Part shown: in pieces, positions 45,554 to 54,144 of the stretch
How positions within the stretch are numbered: the first letter of the stretch is position 1
Layout: each line of letters starts with the position of its first letter
Source of the DNA: JBBPZA01 sp963728925
Lineage (GTDB): Bacteria; Actinomycetota; Thermoleophilia; Solirubrobacterales; Solirubrobacteraceae
Length of the DNA: 64,000 bases
NCBI GenBank assembly: GCA_963728925.1
Contig: CAVSMB010000015.1
Location: forward strand, 1-64,000
Reading direction: 5' to 3'
Notes under the pieces: generated by a model
Database searches by the model: none
Seen by the model: the letters and a program-made list of their open reading frames with translations, nothing else
What the model was told of the DNA's origin: nothing
Position numbers and translations under genes: made by a program

Positions 45554-45557
45554 TCTC

Positions 45558-45890
45558 GTGGACGTCGCCTTCCCGCCGGGGTTCTTCGAGCGCCTCGACC
45601 CGTCGCCCGACCCGGCCTTCTACGGGCCGCCGCGCCTGGTGACCCACATCGACGGGGCGCGATCGCCGCAGTCGGCGCGCTCTTGGTCTGCACCTTCTCC
45701 AACCGCTGCTTCCCCACCAAGGCGATCCGCGGCTGGCTCGCCACCGACGACGCGGGGCACGTCGCGATCGTGCGCCGCTACGTCGAGCTCACGGAGGGCT
45801 TCGGCGAGGCCGCCGGCGGCCTGCGCACCGATCCTCGCTCCGGCGGCGACCCGCTCTACGCGGTGTGGGCCACCCTGGGCCTCAGCTCGG
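45558..45890 (+). pseudogene. SAM-dependent methyltransferase with internal deletion
   Basis: The first part, VDVAFPPGFFERLDPSPDPAFYGPPRLVTHIDGA, matches the N-terminus of a class I methyltransferase family. A one-base shift and loss of the central Rossmann core lead directly to VCTFSNRCFPTKAIRGWLATDDAGHVAIVRRYVELTEGF...GGDPLYAVWA, the family's C-terminal part. About 100 residues including the SAM-binding motifs are missing. The 3' end touches the convergent phosphoesterase gene. Confidence 0.6.
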
Positions 45891-47282
45891 GCACGCCTGG
45901 GAGTTCCACTCGCGGGCGCGCGGCAGGTCCGGCGGATCGAAGTTCGGCACGCGACGAGCGGCGCCGGTGAGGGCGACGTCGCGCCTTCGCTGCGTCGGGA
46001 ACCGCAGCGCCGCGCCGATGTTGTTCGCGCGGGCGTCGCGGACGGTCAACGGGCGAAGGCCGAAGCGGTACTCGACGAACTTGAGGATCGACTCGTGCCC
46101 GAAGCGACCGTGGTCGACCGCGCCACGCCGGGCCCACGGGGACAGGACGACCGCCGGGGTGCGAAAGCCCATCTGGCCGAAGTCGTCGTCCACGTCGCTG
46201 CTGGCGCGGGCGTCGGGCACGCTCGGCGGCCGCACGTGGTCGAAGTAGCCGCCCCACTCGTCGTAGACCAGGAACAGCGCCCCACGCCGCCACTGGGGTG
46301 AGTCCAGGAAGGCATGGACCACGTCGGACATGAACCACTCCCCAGTGCGGATGTCCGAGACGTTGTGCTGGTCGTTGGAGACCCCGAGGGCCTCCTTGGC
46401 GTTCATCAACTGGGGATCGACGAAGGAGAGCGCAGGCAGCCTTCCCGTGGCGGCGCGCTGGTAGTAGTCGGCGAGCGGAGCGGAGTCCCGGTAGCCCTTG
46501 GGGCCCCACATCGCCCCGTAGTTGTCGTCGCTGTAGAAGGTCGTCGCGCGCAGCCCGCGCTGGCGCAGGCGGTGATGGATGGTCGTGTCGAACGGCCGGC
46601 CGGGCGGCGTGGGGAACTGAGGCCCCGGCTTTCCGTCGCCCGGGATGTCGGCGAACATGAACTTGTCGCCGTAGGACTGCGCCGCGTGCATGTAGGAGCG
46701 GTTCGGGTTGGTCGAGCCCAGCAGCGAGCTGAAGTAGCGGTCGAACGTCGTCCCGTTCCGCGTCAGCGCGGCGAGGAGCGGCACGTCGCGCTCGCGGTAG
46801 TAGCCGATCGCGAACTCGTCGTTTCCCGAGCCCGCAGCCAGGAAGCCGTCGCAGCGGCCGTCGTTGAACTGGACGCGGCCCTGAGGCCACGTGTGCCCGG
46901 GGGTCGGGTGGCCGCAGCCCTGGTAGTCGGGCGCCAGATTGCGGGTGAGTTTGCGCTGACCCTGCGCGTCGACGTAGCTCAGCCCCGCCTGGCGCCCATC
47001 TGCCTTCGGCAGCCAGCCGAGGAAGTGGTCGAAGGACCGGTTCTCCATCATCACCACGACGAACGTGTCGATGGGGATGTTCTGCCGCGAGGGCAGCGGC
47101 ACGCGCGCCTCGAGCCGCGCCGCCTGCGCGACCAGCGTGCCGGGCCCGAGCGCCGCGAGCCCTGCGGCGCCGACACCGGCCGCCATCGCGGTGCGAGCCA
47201 GGAACTCGCGGCGGCGCAGCAGCTCGTCGGGATGCTCCGCGCCCAGCCGCTCCGCGTAGGCGGGGTCGTGCACGTCGTCCAC
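45882..47282 (-). CDS. Tat-exported phosphoesterase (phospholipase C/acid phosphatase family)
   Basis: 466 residues. A twin-arginine signal RRREFLARTAMAAGVGAAGLAALG ends near residue 55. The phosphoesterase domain has FVVVMMENRSFDHFLGWLP (catalytic Thr/Ser region with metal-binding Glu-Asn), LPALSFVDPQL, LFLVYDEWGGYFDHVRPP (metal-binding DEWGG-FDHV motif) and GFRTPAVVLSPWARRGAVDHGRFGHESILKFVEYRFGL. It hydrolyses phosphate esters, possibly phospholipids, outside the cytoplasm. Confidence 0.9.
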   Translation of the reverse strand: MDDVHDPAYAERLGAEHPDELLRRREFLARTAMAAGVGAAGLAALGPGTLVAQAARLEARVPLPSRQNIPIDTFVVVMMENRSFDHFLGWLPKADGRQAGLSYVDAQGQRKLTRNLAPDYQGCGHPTPGHTWPQGRVQFNDGRCDGFLAAGSGNDEFAIGYYRERDVPLLAALTRNGTTFDRYFSSLLGSTNPNRSYMHAAQSYGDKFMFADIPGDGKPGPQFPTPPGRPFDTTIHHRLRQRGLRATTFYSDDNYGAMWGPKGYRDSAPLADYYQRAATGRLPALSFVDPQLMNAKEALGVSNDQHNVSDIRTGEWFMSDVVHAFLDSPQWRRGALFLVYDEWGGYFDHVRPPSVPDARASSDVDDDFGQMGFRTPAVVLSPWARRGAVDHGRFGHESILKFVEYRFGLRPLTVRDARANNIGAALRFPTQRRRDVALTGAARRVPNFDPPDLPRAREWNSQACPS

Positions 47283-47331
47283 GAGCGCACGCTATCCGCT
47301 GGCGAGGCTGCGGCGTGAGGACTTCCGCCCA

Positions 47332-47378
47332 TGCCCCCGGCAGGACTCGAACCTGCGACCCGCGGCTTAGAAGGCCGC
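47332..47378 (-). other. 3' part of a tRNA-Arg (TCT) gene
   Basis: On the minus strand the anticodon arm GCGGC-CTTCTAA-GCCGC (anticodon TCT), the variable region, the T-arm GCAGGTTCGAGTCCTGC and the 3' strand CGGGGGCA are intact. The D-arm and the matching 5' acceptor strand are absent. Upstream sequence belongs to other gene remnants, so the tRNA was cut, as happens at element attachment sites. Confidence 0.75.
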
Positions 47379-47439
47379 ACCGGCGAAAACGACGGGCGAC
47401 GACGATCGACGCGAATGGCCTGCAACCGCGGCACGTCCG

Positions 47440-47499
47440 GGCCTTCCAGGTGCCGGCCGGCACCTTGACGATGCCCTGCTCGGTCATCAGCTGCGTCAT
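47440..47499 (-). pseudogene. YceI-like protein, N-terminal stub
   Basis: ATG 47499 begins MTQLMTEQGIVKVPAGTWKA, resembling the start of YceI-family polyisoprenoid-binding proteins (..PAGTWKVDPAHS..). The sequence diverges within 20 residues, at the border of the truncated tRNA region. Confidence 0.4.
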
Positions 47500-47705
47500 C
47501 GATCTGCTCCTTGCCGGGGGTGCTTGTTCGAGAGCTCGCGTACGACCAGGGTCGGGCACGGTGCTGACTTCACGAGCGCGCGAGCGGTGCTGCCGAGCAG
47601 TCCGCCCTGCAGCTGGACGCTGACGACGATCACGCGCGCGTGGCCCTCGTGCGCGAGCCAGATCACGGTCTCGGCCACGATCGCCTGCGGTTGCCGGGGG
47701 CCCAC
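47496..47705 (-). pseudogene. Universal stress protein (UspA), C-terminal remnant
   Basis: AETVIWLAHEGHARVIVVSVQLQGGLLGSTARALVKSAPCPTLVVRE corresponds to the last third of a UspA domain (the GSxxxxLVxxAPCPVLVVR signature). No N-terminal part exists upstream, where the neighbouring oxidoreductase gene ends. Given in two stretches here: AETVIWLAHEGHARVIVV and GSTARALVKSAPCPTLVV. Confidence 0.6.
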
Positions 47706-47742
47706 TCATCCGAAGCGTTCGATAAGGCGCCGAGCCGTGGGA

Positions 47743-49419
47743 TCAAGCCCCGGCGAGCGGGCCGGGCCCGTGGAGGTGGGCGTGCACGAGCTGCACGGCC
47801 ATCGCGCCCTCGCCGACGGCGGAGGCCACACGCTTGACCGATCCGCTGCGCACGTCGCCCGCCGCGAACACGCCTGGCAGGCTGGTCTCGAGCATCGACG
47901 GCTCGAGGCCCCGCCCGGCGCATGGTGCAGCGCTCGAGCCGGTGAGGATGAACCCCTTCTCGTCGAGCTCGACCTGACCGCCGAGCCAGCCCGTGTGCGG
48001 GTCGGCGCCGATGAACACGAACAGCGCGCGCGCCTCGATCCTGCGCTGCTCGCCAGTGCGCAAGTCCGCCACGACCAGCGCCTCGAGCGCGCTGTCGCCG
48101 ACGAGTTCGCGAACCTCGGTGCAGGCCAGGACCTCGACGTTGGGAGTGCGCGCGATCCGGTCGACGAGGTAGCGCGACATGTCGCGGGCCAGGTCGTCGT
48201 GGCGGATCACCAGCCGCACCATCGGCGCCTGGCGGGACATGAAGAGGGTCGCCTGGCCGGCCGAGTTGCCACCGCCCACCACCACAACGGGGTCCCCGCG
48301 GCACATCATCGCCTCCATCTGCGTCGCGGCGTAGTACACGCCCGCGCCCTCGAAGTCCTCGAGCCGCGGTACGTCGAGCTTGCGGTAGCGCGCCCCGGTG
48401 GCGACGACGAGGGCGCGCGTCGAGACGCGCTTGGCGTCGTCGTAGCGGACCACGTACTGGCCGTCGCGCTGCTCGAGGCCCGTCGTCGCGCACGGCACGT
48501 TGATCTCGGCGCCGAACTTCTCCGCCTGGATCGTCCCGCGCTCGGCCAGCTCGGGGCCAGAGATCCCGGAGGGGAAGCCGAGATAGTTTTCGATCCGCGA
48601 GGTGGTGGCGGCCTGGCCGCCGACGGCGACGGCGTCGAGCACGACCGTCGCGAGACCCTCCGATGCGCCGTACACGGCCGCGGCGATCCCGGCCGGACCG
48701 GCGCCGACGACGACGAGGTCCACCGTGGTCAGCGGAGCGCGCGGGAGCTTGAGACCGATGACACGCGCGAGCTCCGCGCTCGAAGGGTTGCGCATGACCT
48801 GGCCGGCCCAGATCACGATGGGTGTCTCGTCTGGCGCCACACCGAGGCGGTGCAGCAGCGCCTCGGCCTCAGGGTCCTCCTCGACATCGATCCAGCGGTG
48901 CGGCAGCCGGTTGCGCGCGGTGAACTCACGCAGCCGTCGCGCGTCCGGGGAGAAGCGCGAGCCGATGATCTTCAGGCCGGCGCCGAGCCCGATCAGGAAC
49001 TCGCGCCGCAGCAGGTAGGCGCGCAGGATCAGGTCCCCGAGCGCCGGGTCGAGCAACGCCCGCTCGCGCAGCCGCTCGACCGGCACTGCGAGCACCGCCC
49101 CCGGCTCGATGACCTCCGCGGTGAAGAACGCGGCGTGCCCGGTCAGCAGGCTCAGCTCGCCGAGGAAGCGGCCCGCGCCGTGCACGGCGACGAGGCGCGC
49201 CGCGGGACCGTCGCCGTCGCGGACCGCGACCTTGCCGGCGAGCACGACGAAGAAGTCGTAGTCCCAGTCGCCCTGGCGGAACAACACCTCGCCCGCCTCG
49301 GTCCGGCGCCGCTCGCCGTCGCGAGACAGCGCTTCGATCTGCCACTCCCCGAGCCGCGGGAACGCGCCGTCGCGGTCAGGCGTCTCCGGCGGCGGCTGCG
49401 TCGGGGTCGTCGCGTCCAC
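47743..49419 (-). CDS. Cyclic-nucleotide-binding domain fused to thioredoxin-reductase-like flavoprotein
   Basis: 558 residues. Residues about 25-145 form a cNMP-binding/CRP-like domain (EVLFRQGDWDYDFFVVLAGKVAV, GRFLGELSLLTG). A thioredoxin-fold-like segment follows (HRWIDVEEDPEAEALLHRLG). From about 245 on there is a low-molecular-weight thioredoxin-reductase fold: FAD motif VVVGAGPAGIAAAVYGASEGL, GGQAATTSRIENYLGFP, NADPH motif VVVVGGGNSAGQATLF and GVFAAGDVRSGSVKRVASAVGEG. The redox CxxC expected just before the NADPH motif is absent (YYAATQMEAMMCRGD). It is therefore an FAD/NAD(P)H oxidoreductase with a regulatory domain rather than a classical TrxB. Confidence 0.88.
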   Translation of the reverse strand: MDATTPTQPPPETPDRDGAFPRLGEWQIEALSRDGERRRTEAGEVLFRQGDWDYDFFVVLAGKVAVRDGDGPAARLVAVHGAGRFLGELSLLTGHAAFFTAEVIEPGAVLAVPVERLRERALLDPALGDLILRAYLLRREFLIGLGAGLKIIGSRFSPDARRLREFTARNRLPHRWIDVEEDPEAEALLHRLGVAPDETPIVIWAGQVMRNPSSAELARVIGLKLPRAPLTTVDLVVVGAGPAGIAAAVYGASEGLATVVLDAVAVGGQAATTSRIENYLGFPSGISGPELAERGTIQAEKFGAEINVPCATTGLEQRDGQYVVRYDDAKRVSTRALVVATGARYRKLDVPRLEDFEGAGVYYAATQMEAMMCRGDPVVVVGGGNSAGQATLFMSRQAPMVRLVIRHDDLARDMSRYLVDRIARTPNVEVLACTEVRELVGDSALEALVVADLRTGEQRRIEARALFVFIGADPHTGWLGGQVELDEKGFILTGSSAAPCAGRGLEPSMLETSLPGVFAAGDVRSGSVKRVASAVGEGAMAVQLVHAHLHGPGPLAGA

Positions 49420-49745
49420 GATCCGATCGGTAGGCCGTAGTCAGGGGGTGGCAAGCCGGTTGGCGTGGGGCGCGGCGGGCCCACTGAAAGTACCGATGTC
49501 AGGATCGGTCGCGACGGCGCGCGGCGCGGCGCCAGACGCAGCGGCAACAGGCCGAAGAACGGCGCGCGCCGGCCGAGGTCCGCGCGATCCTCGCGGTCGA
49601 AGGCGCGCGCATAGCGCGCCGCGTCGCCGGGGTCGGCGTAGCGCTTGGCGCCGACAGCTCCGCAGCCACGTCCGCAACGCCAGCGCATCGTGTCGCCCTC
49701 GCTCGAGAAGCGGAAGCGATGACCGAGCACGCGACAGCGCAGCAT
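49152..49745 (-). CDS. Small Cys-containing protein of unknown function (3' end uncertain)
   Basis: From ATG 49745, MLRCRVLGHRFRFSSEGDTMRW, CGRGCGAVGAKRYADPGDAARYARAFDREDRADLGRRAPFFGLLPLRL: about 77 residues of protein-like sequence with a C-x3-C pair, known as an uncharacterised family in this group of actinobacteria. The frame then runs, low in complexity, into the oxidoreductase gene to a stop at 49152, which is implausible. The true end was probably lost by a frameshift near 49510. Confidence 0.45.
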   Translation of the reverse strand: MLRCRVLGHRFRFSSEGDTMRWRCGRGCGAVGAKRYADPGDAARYARAFDREDRADLGRRAPFFGLLPLRLAPRRAPSRPILTSVLSVGPPRPTPTGLPPPDYGLPIGSWTRRPRRSRRRRRLTATARSRGSGSGRSKRCLATASGAGPRRARCCSARATGTTTSSSCSPARSRSATATVPRRASSPCTARAASSAS

Positions 49746-49777
49746 CCCCGTCCACCCTACGCCCGGAGGCGCCGGCC

Positions 49778-50039
49778 ATGAGCAGCGAAGCCAGCACGAT
49801 CGTCACCGACGTCCCCGCGCGCCTCGACCGGCTCCCGTGGTCGCGCTTCCACTGGCGGATCATCATCGGCCTCGGCACGGTCTGGATCCTCGACGGCCTG
49901 GAGGTCACGATCGTCCGTGCGATCGCGCCCCGCATGACCGAGCCGAATAGCGGGATCGACCTCACGAGCGGCGACGTCGGCATCGCCGCGGCGCTCTACG
50001 TCGCCGGCGCGTGCCTCGGCGCGCTGTTCTTCGGCCACC
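49778..50039 (+). pseudogene. MFS (sugar/metabolite transporter type), N-terminal fragment
   Basis: ATG 49778 opens MSSEASTIVTDVPARLDRLPWSRFHWRIIIGLGTVWILDG in pieces typical of the SP/MHS-type major facilitator family, with the first helix and DGLEVTIVRAIAPRM. It stops at GALFFGH at the IS66 target CGGCCACC (50032-50039). Removing the IS and one target copy continues in frame as LTDRYGRKKLF, the motif A of MFS proteins. Confidence 0.85.
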
Positions 50040-50072
50040 GTATTGAGTTAGCGGGTCCGTCCCGCCGGGGTC

Positions 50073-50654
50073 TCAGCGGCTGGCGCCGGTGAGGGCGACT
50101 TCGTAGTCGATGTCCTCGGTGGTGACGGCGGCGGGGTCGAATTCGCTGGCGTTGTCGAGGCCGAGCCGCTGGAGCATGTCTTGGTGTTCGTCGTGGTTGG
50201 GGTCGGCGAGGATCTCTTTGAGGTTCGCGTATCCCCAGGGGCCGTCGCAGTCCTCCGGTGGGCAGGCGCCCTTGGCGGCGACCAGGACGGGGTAGTGGGT
50301 GTCGGGGTCGGCGTCGAGCAGGTCTTCGACGAGGATCTCGTGTTCCCAGTCGTCGCCGAAGTCGTAGGTGTAGCGGAAGCGAGCGCCGAGGTCGATGAGC
50401 TCGCCGAGGGTGACTTGGCGCTCGTCGCTGAGCCCGAGCTCGCGGTCGGGGATGCCGAATTCCTGCTCGCCGAAGGAGAACACGTGCATGTGGTAGTTCT
50501 CCCAGCCGAGCGCCGCTTGGAGGATCTCGTGCAGCTGATCGAGGCGGGTGTCGGCGCGCAGCTGCGGCCGCCGCCAGACCGGCGGCTTGTTGACGCCGAG
50601 CAGCTTGACCTTGATCTGCACGATGACGTTGTGGGCGGGGCTGTGCTGGCTCAT
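50073..50654 (-). CDS. pRiA4b ORF-3-like protein (IS66 passenger)
   Basis: 193 residues: VIVQIKVKLLGVNKPPVWRR, LDQLHEILQAALGWENYHMHVF, FRYTYDFGDDWEHEILVEDLL and GACPPEDCDGPWGYANLKEILADP are the hallmarks of the plasmid pRiA4b ORF-3 family. The DFGDDWEH motif is invariant. Members accompany IS66-like elements in several bacteria; their function is unknown. Confidence 0.88.
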   Translation of the reverse strand: MSQHSPAHNVIVQIKVKLLGVNKPPVWRRPQLRADTRLDQLHEILQAALGWENYHMHVFSFGEQEFGIPDRELGLSDERQVTLGELIDLGARFRYTYDFGDDWEHEILVEDLLDADPDTHYPVLVAAKGACPPEDCDGPWGYANLKEILADPNHDEHQDMLQRLGLDNASEFDPAAVTTEDIDYEVALTGASR

Positions 50655-50751
50655 CGGCGGCTCCCGTTGTCACTGGTCGGATGCAGCCAACGGTAAGGCG
50701 ATCCTCAGACGGAGAGCGGACGGAGAGCGGCCGGGGCGGTCGCGTGTGTCG

Positions 50752-50988
50752 TTAGCCGGCGATTTGCTCGTCGTCGGCGATCAGGCAGGCGAGCCGTCGC
50801 CTGAGCGCAAGCGGCCCGGCGTGGGTGCCCTCGCCGTGCATCGTACCGTCGTCTGCGATCGTGCCGGTGACGGCGATGAACCCTCGGGCGGTGGCGTCGA
50901 GGATCACGGTCTGCCGGCCGTCTTCGAGCTCGTAGCAGACGATCCGGTAGCGGATCTCATGCGCCGGTTGCGGGGTCGGCTTGTGCAT
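50752..50988 (-). CDS. Small IS66-associated protein
   Basis: 78 residues starting MHKPTPQPAHEIRYRIVCYELEDGRQTVILDATARG and ending ALRRRLACLIADDEQIAG. It lies seven bases downstream of the transposase stop, so it is probably co-transcribed. No domain was recognised. Confidence 0.6.
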   Translation of the reverse strand: MHKPTPQPAHEIRYRIVCYELEDGRQTVILDATARGFIAVTGTIADDGTMHGEGTHAGPLALRRRLACLIADDEQIAG

Positions 50989-50995
50989 CGAGCGC

Positions 50996-52489
50996 TCAGG
51001 CGGCGAGGCTGGTTGGGGAGGCTCGGGCGGGGAGCTTGATCAGCTCGCTGACGGCCGGTGCCCGGGAGCGCTGGGCGCCGGTCATCAGCTCGATCGGGTC
51101 GATGCCTTGTTGGCGTGCGGTGCAGATCACGCTGATCGTGACCTGCTGAGTGCGCGCGCCGCCCCAGCTGCGGTTCCCACCCCAGCTCTTGCGGTTCACG
51201 ATCGCGGGGCGCAACGCCTGCTCGGCCCGCCAGTTCGTGGCTTGCACGCCGGGCTCGGCGAGGAACGTGAACATGTGCTCGCGCTCGTTGGCGAGGTGCC
51301 CAAGCAGCCGGCGGTTCGGCGCGTGGGTTGGGCGCATCTGAAGCAGCCTGTCGGTCCGCTCGCCAAGCTCGCTGACGCGCAGGCCGAACCCCTCGGCGAT
51401 GACATCGCGCTGATCGCGCAGCGCGAGCGCGTCCTTGAGGATCCTGCGGGCGGCGTGCGGGACGCGCGCCTGCCCCGCCACCGAGTCGGCGATCAGCTCC
51501 CCGGTCCGTCTGAGCAGGTGCGCTGCGCAGGTCTGATGCCTGGCGGCTGTGAACCGCCGATAGGGAGCCCACCCGTCGCGCTCCAGGACGCCCGAGTAGC
51601 CCGCGCCGAGGATCCGCTCGGCGTCCGCGTATCCGCGGCCGGCAGCGATCAGATACACGGTCACGTTCTGGCCGGCGAACGCCCACAGCCACGCCTTCTG
51701 ACCGTTGATCCGCCACCCGGTCTCATCCGGCGCGACGGCCCGGCTGGCCCGGACACCCTCGATCAGCGCCTGATACGTCGGCTCAAGCACCCTGGCTTGA
51801 CGGGCGATCGCCTGCACCACCCCGCCGGCGGTCACTCGGATCCCGAACCTCTCAAGCGCCTTCGCGGTCTTCTGCGGCGAGAGCCCCAGCTCCTTGTTCA
51901 GCTCGGTCGCCAAAGCGACCGCGCGCGGGCCGAGCATGCAGCAGGCCGCGCCCAGAGCGTCCGAGGTCTGAAACGGGTGACGGCCCTGATGTCGGCGCCC
52001 GCAGCAGCGACACTTGCCGATATGCACCGCGAACCGGCGACGGACGGGCCGCGGCACCGGCAGCTCGTCCTGATACTGGTACTCGGTCCGCTCGTGCTCG
52101 ATCTCGCCACCACACTCACACCGCGCCGCGAGTGGCGCTTCGAACTCCTCGTCCACCTCCCCCGGCGGCTCGCGGTGCCCGTGCCTGCCGTGCTCCTCGC
52201 CCGACCGGCGTCCCGGTCTGCCGGGAGCGACCTTCGGCTCCCCACGCGAGAACGGCGCCGCCTGACGCTTCCCGGCGCGCCGCGCCTCTTCGAGCTGCCC
52301 CTCAAGCTTGCCGACCCTGGCCCGCAGCCGCTCGTTCTCCCCCGCCAACCGGGCCACCTCGCCCATCAACCGCTCGTTCTCAGCCAACAACGACGACGAG
52401 AACGCCAACAACCGCGCGAGCCCATCGAGCGACTCCCCGGCCGAAAGCACCTCAACACTCGACGCGGCGACGGCGACCACCGCCACCAA
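50996..52489 (-). CDS. IS66-family transposase (TnpC type)
   Basis: 497 residues in the standard order: an N-terminal coiled coil (LLAENERLMGEVARLAGENERLRARVGKLE), a zinc-binding part (CECGGEIEH ... CRCCGRRHQG), then the DDE core with VAPDETGWRINGQKAWLWAF (first Asp), LERDGWAPYRRF (second Asp), CAAHLLRRT and TNWRAEQALRPAIVNRKSWGGNRS (Glu). The frame is intact, so the element may be mobile. Confidence 0.92.
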   Translation of the reverse strand: MVAVVAVAASSVEVLSAGESLDGLARLLAFSSSLLAENERLMGEVARLAGENERLRARVGKLEGQLEEARRAGKRQAAPFSRGEPKVAPGRPGRRSGEEHGRHGHREPPGEVDEEFEAPLAARCECGGEIEHERTEYQYQDELPVPRPVRRRFAVHIGKCRCCGRRHQGRHPFQTSDALGAACCMLGPRAVALATELNKELGLSPQKTAKALERFGIRVTAGGVVQAIARQARVLEPTYQALIEGVRASRAVAPDETGWRINGQKAWLWAFAGQNVTVYLIAAGRGYADAERILGAGYSGVLERDGWAPYRRFTAARHQTCAAHLLRRTGELIADSVAGQARVPHAARRILKDALALRDQRDVIAEGFGLRVSELGERTDRLLQMRPTHAPNRRLLGHLANEREHMFTFLAEPGVQATNWRAEQALRPAIVNRKSWGGNRSWGGARTQQVTISVICTARQQGIDPIELMTGAQRSRAPAVSELIKLPARASPTSLAA

Positions 52490-52544
52490 GTTCGCGGCAG
52501 GCTACATAACCCCTGCTCAGCCCGCTAACTCAATACCGGCCACC

Positions 52545-54144
52545 TTACCGACCGCTACGGCCGCAAGAAGCTGTTCATGGCCACGCTGGTCCTGTACAGG
52601 CTCGCCACCGTTGCGACCGCGTTCGCGAGCGAGATCTGGATGTTCTTCCTGTTCGGCGCGCTCACGGGGTTCGGGATCGGTGGCGAGTACTCGGCGATCA
52701 ACAGCGCGATGAACGAGCTGATCCCGGCGCGCAACCGCGGACGAGTCGATCTGGCGGTCAATGGCAGCTTCTGGGTCGGCGCCGCACTCGGCGGCGTCGT
52801 CTCGCTGTTGCTCCTCGACGAGGGCGTGTTCGCGACCGACGTCGGCTGGCGGCTGGCGTTCGGCCTGGGCGCGGTCCTGTCGCTCGGCATCCTGCTCGTG
52901 CGCCGGCATGTGCCCGAGAGCCCGCGTTGGCTGTTCATCCACGGCCGCGAGCAGGAGGCGGAGCGGATCGTCGACACGATCGAGCAGCATGTGACCGCCG
53001 AGACCCCGCGCGAGCTCCCGTCGCCGGAGGGCACCATCACGATCCGCCAGCGCGGGCTCATCCCGTTCGCGAGATCGCCCGCGTCGCGATCCGCGACTAC
53101 CCGACCCGGACGGCGCTCGGGCTCGCGCTGTTCGTCGGGCAGGCATTCATGTACAACGCGGTCACCTTCGACCTCGGCACGATCCTGCACGACTTCTTCG
53201 ACGTCGCGTCCGGGACAGTCCCGTACTTCATGATCCTGTTCGCTCTCTCCAACTTCCTGGGGCCGTTTCTGCTGGGGCGCCTGTTCGACACCGTCGGGCG
53301 CAAGCCGATGATCGCCGGCACGTACTTCGCCTCCGCTGCGCTGACCGTGGTGCTCGCCCTGCTGCTCCGCGACGGCACGCTCGGGACGGCGGGTTTCATG
53401 GCCTTGGTCCTCGCGACGTTCTTCTTCGCGTCGGCCGGCGCCAGCTCTGCGTACCTCACCGTCTCGGAGATCTTCCCGATGGAGACGCGCGCGCTTGCGA
53501 TCGCGCTCTTCTACGCGGTGGGCACCGCCGTCGGCGGCATCTCCGGCCCATTGCTGTTCGGCCACTTCATCCACAGCGGGTCGGCCACCCAGGTGGCGAC
53601 CGGCTTCCTGATCGGAGCCGCCGCGATGGCGCTGGGCGGTGTGGCCGAGCTGCTGTGGGGCGTGGCCGCGGAGGGGCGCTCGCTCGAGGACATCGCGCGG
53701 CCGCTGACCGCGGAGCTGCGCGATCGGGGCGAGCGGATCCGCGACCGGGTGGCGCGCCGCGACGCGCACGAGCGCACGGGGCTGCGGCGCTTCCGGCCCG
53801 GGCCCGGGAGCACGTTCTACTCGCCCGGCATGGTGGGCACCGCGGGCGCGACGAACCGCAACGCGGCGATGGCCGACGTGGCGCTCGATCGCGAGGTCGA
53901 GACGCTCGCGCGCCTGCTCGCCGAGTTCGGCGGCTCCGACGAGGAGCGGCTCGCCCACCGCGCACACGCGCGCGACTGGGGCCCTGGCCGTTTCCGCCTG
54001 GCACTCCGGGTGGCGGTCGACGAGGGCCGTGCGGCGCACCCGTCAGGCGACCGCTACGAGCCGCCGCGTCCGGCGGACGGCGGACGGGCCGGGCCCGACG
54101 GGCCGGGGACGTACTCGACGGCCGGGGTCCGACCGCGCGGCTGA
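52545..54144 (+). pseudogene. MFS transporter, C-terminal part with frameshift
   Basis: Resumes in frame after the IS66 target copy: LTDRYGRKKLFMATLVLYRLATVATAF, then GFGIGGEYSAINSAMNELIPARNRGRVDL (SP/MHS family signature) and VPESPRWLFIHGREQEAERIV. Near 53070 (after LIPF) a one-base shift is needed, after which REIARVAIRDYPTRTALGLALFVGQAF and the last six helices follow in another frame. The end is a long charged cytoplasmic tail. The gene is therefore broken twice. Confidence 0.8.

Larger units (their letters stand above)
50040..52536 (-). mobile_element. IS66-family element with two accessory genes
   Basis: A 2497-bp element with terminal repeats GTATTGAGTTAGCGGG at both ends and an 8-bp target duplication CGGCCACC (50032-50039, 52537-52544). 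Eight-base duplications are the rule for IS66. It carries the large transposase gene and two leftward accessory genes instead of the tnpA/tnpB of classical IS66. Confidence 0.9.
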
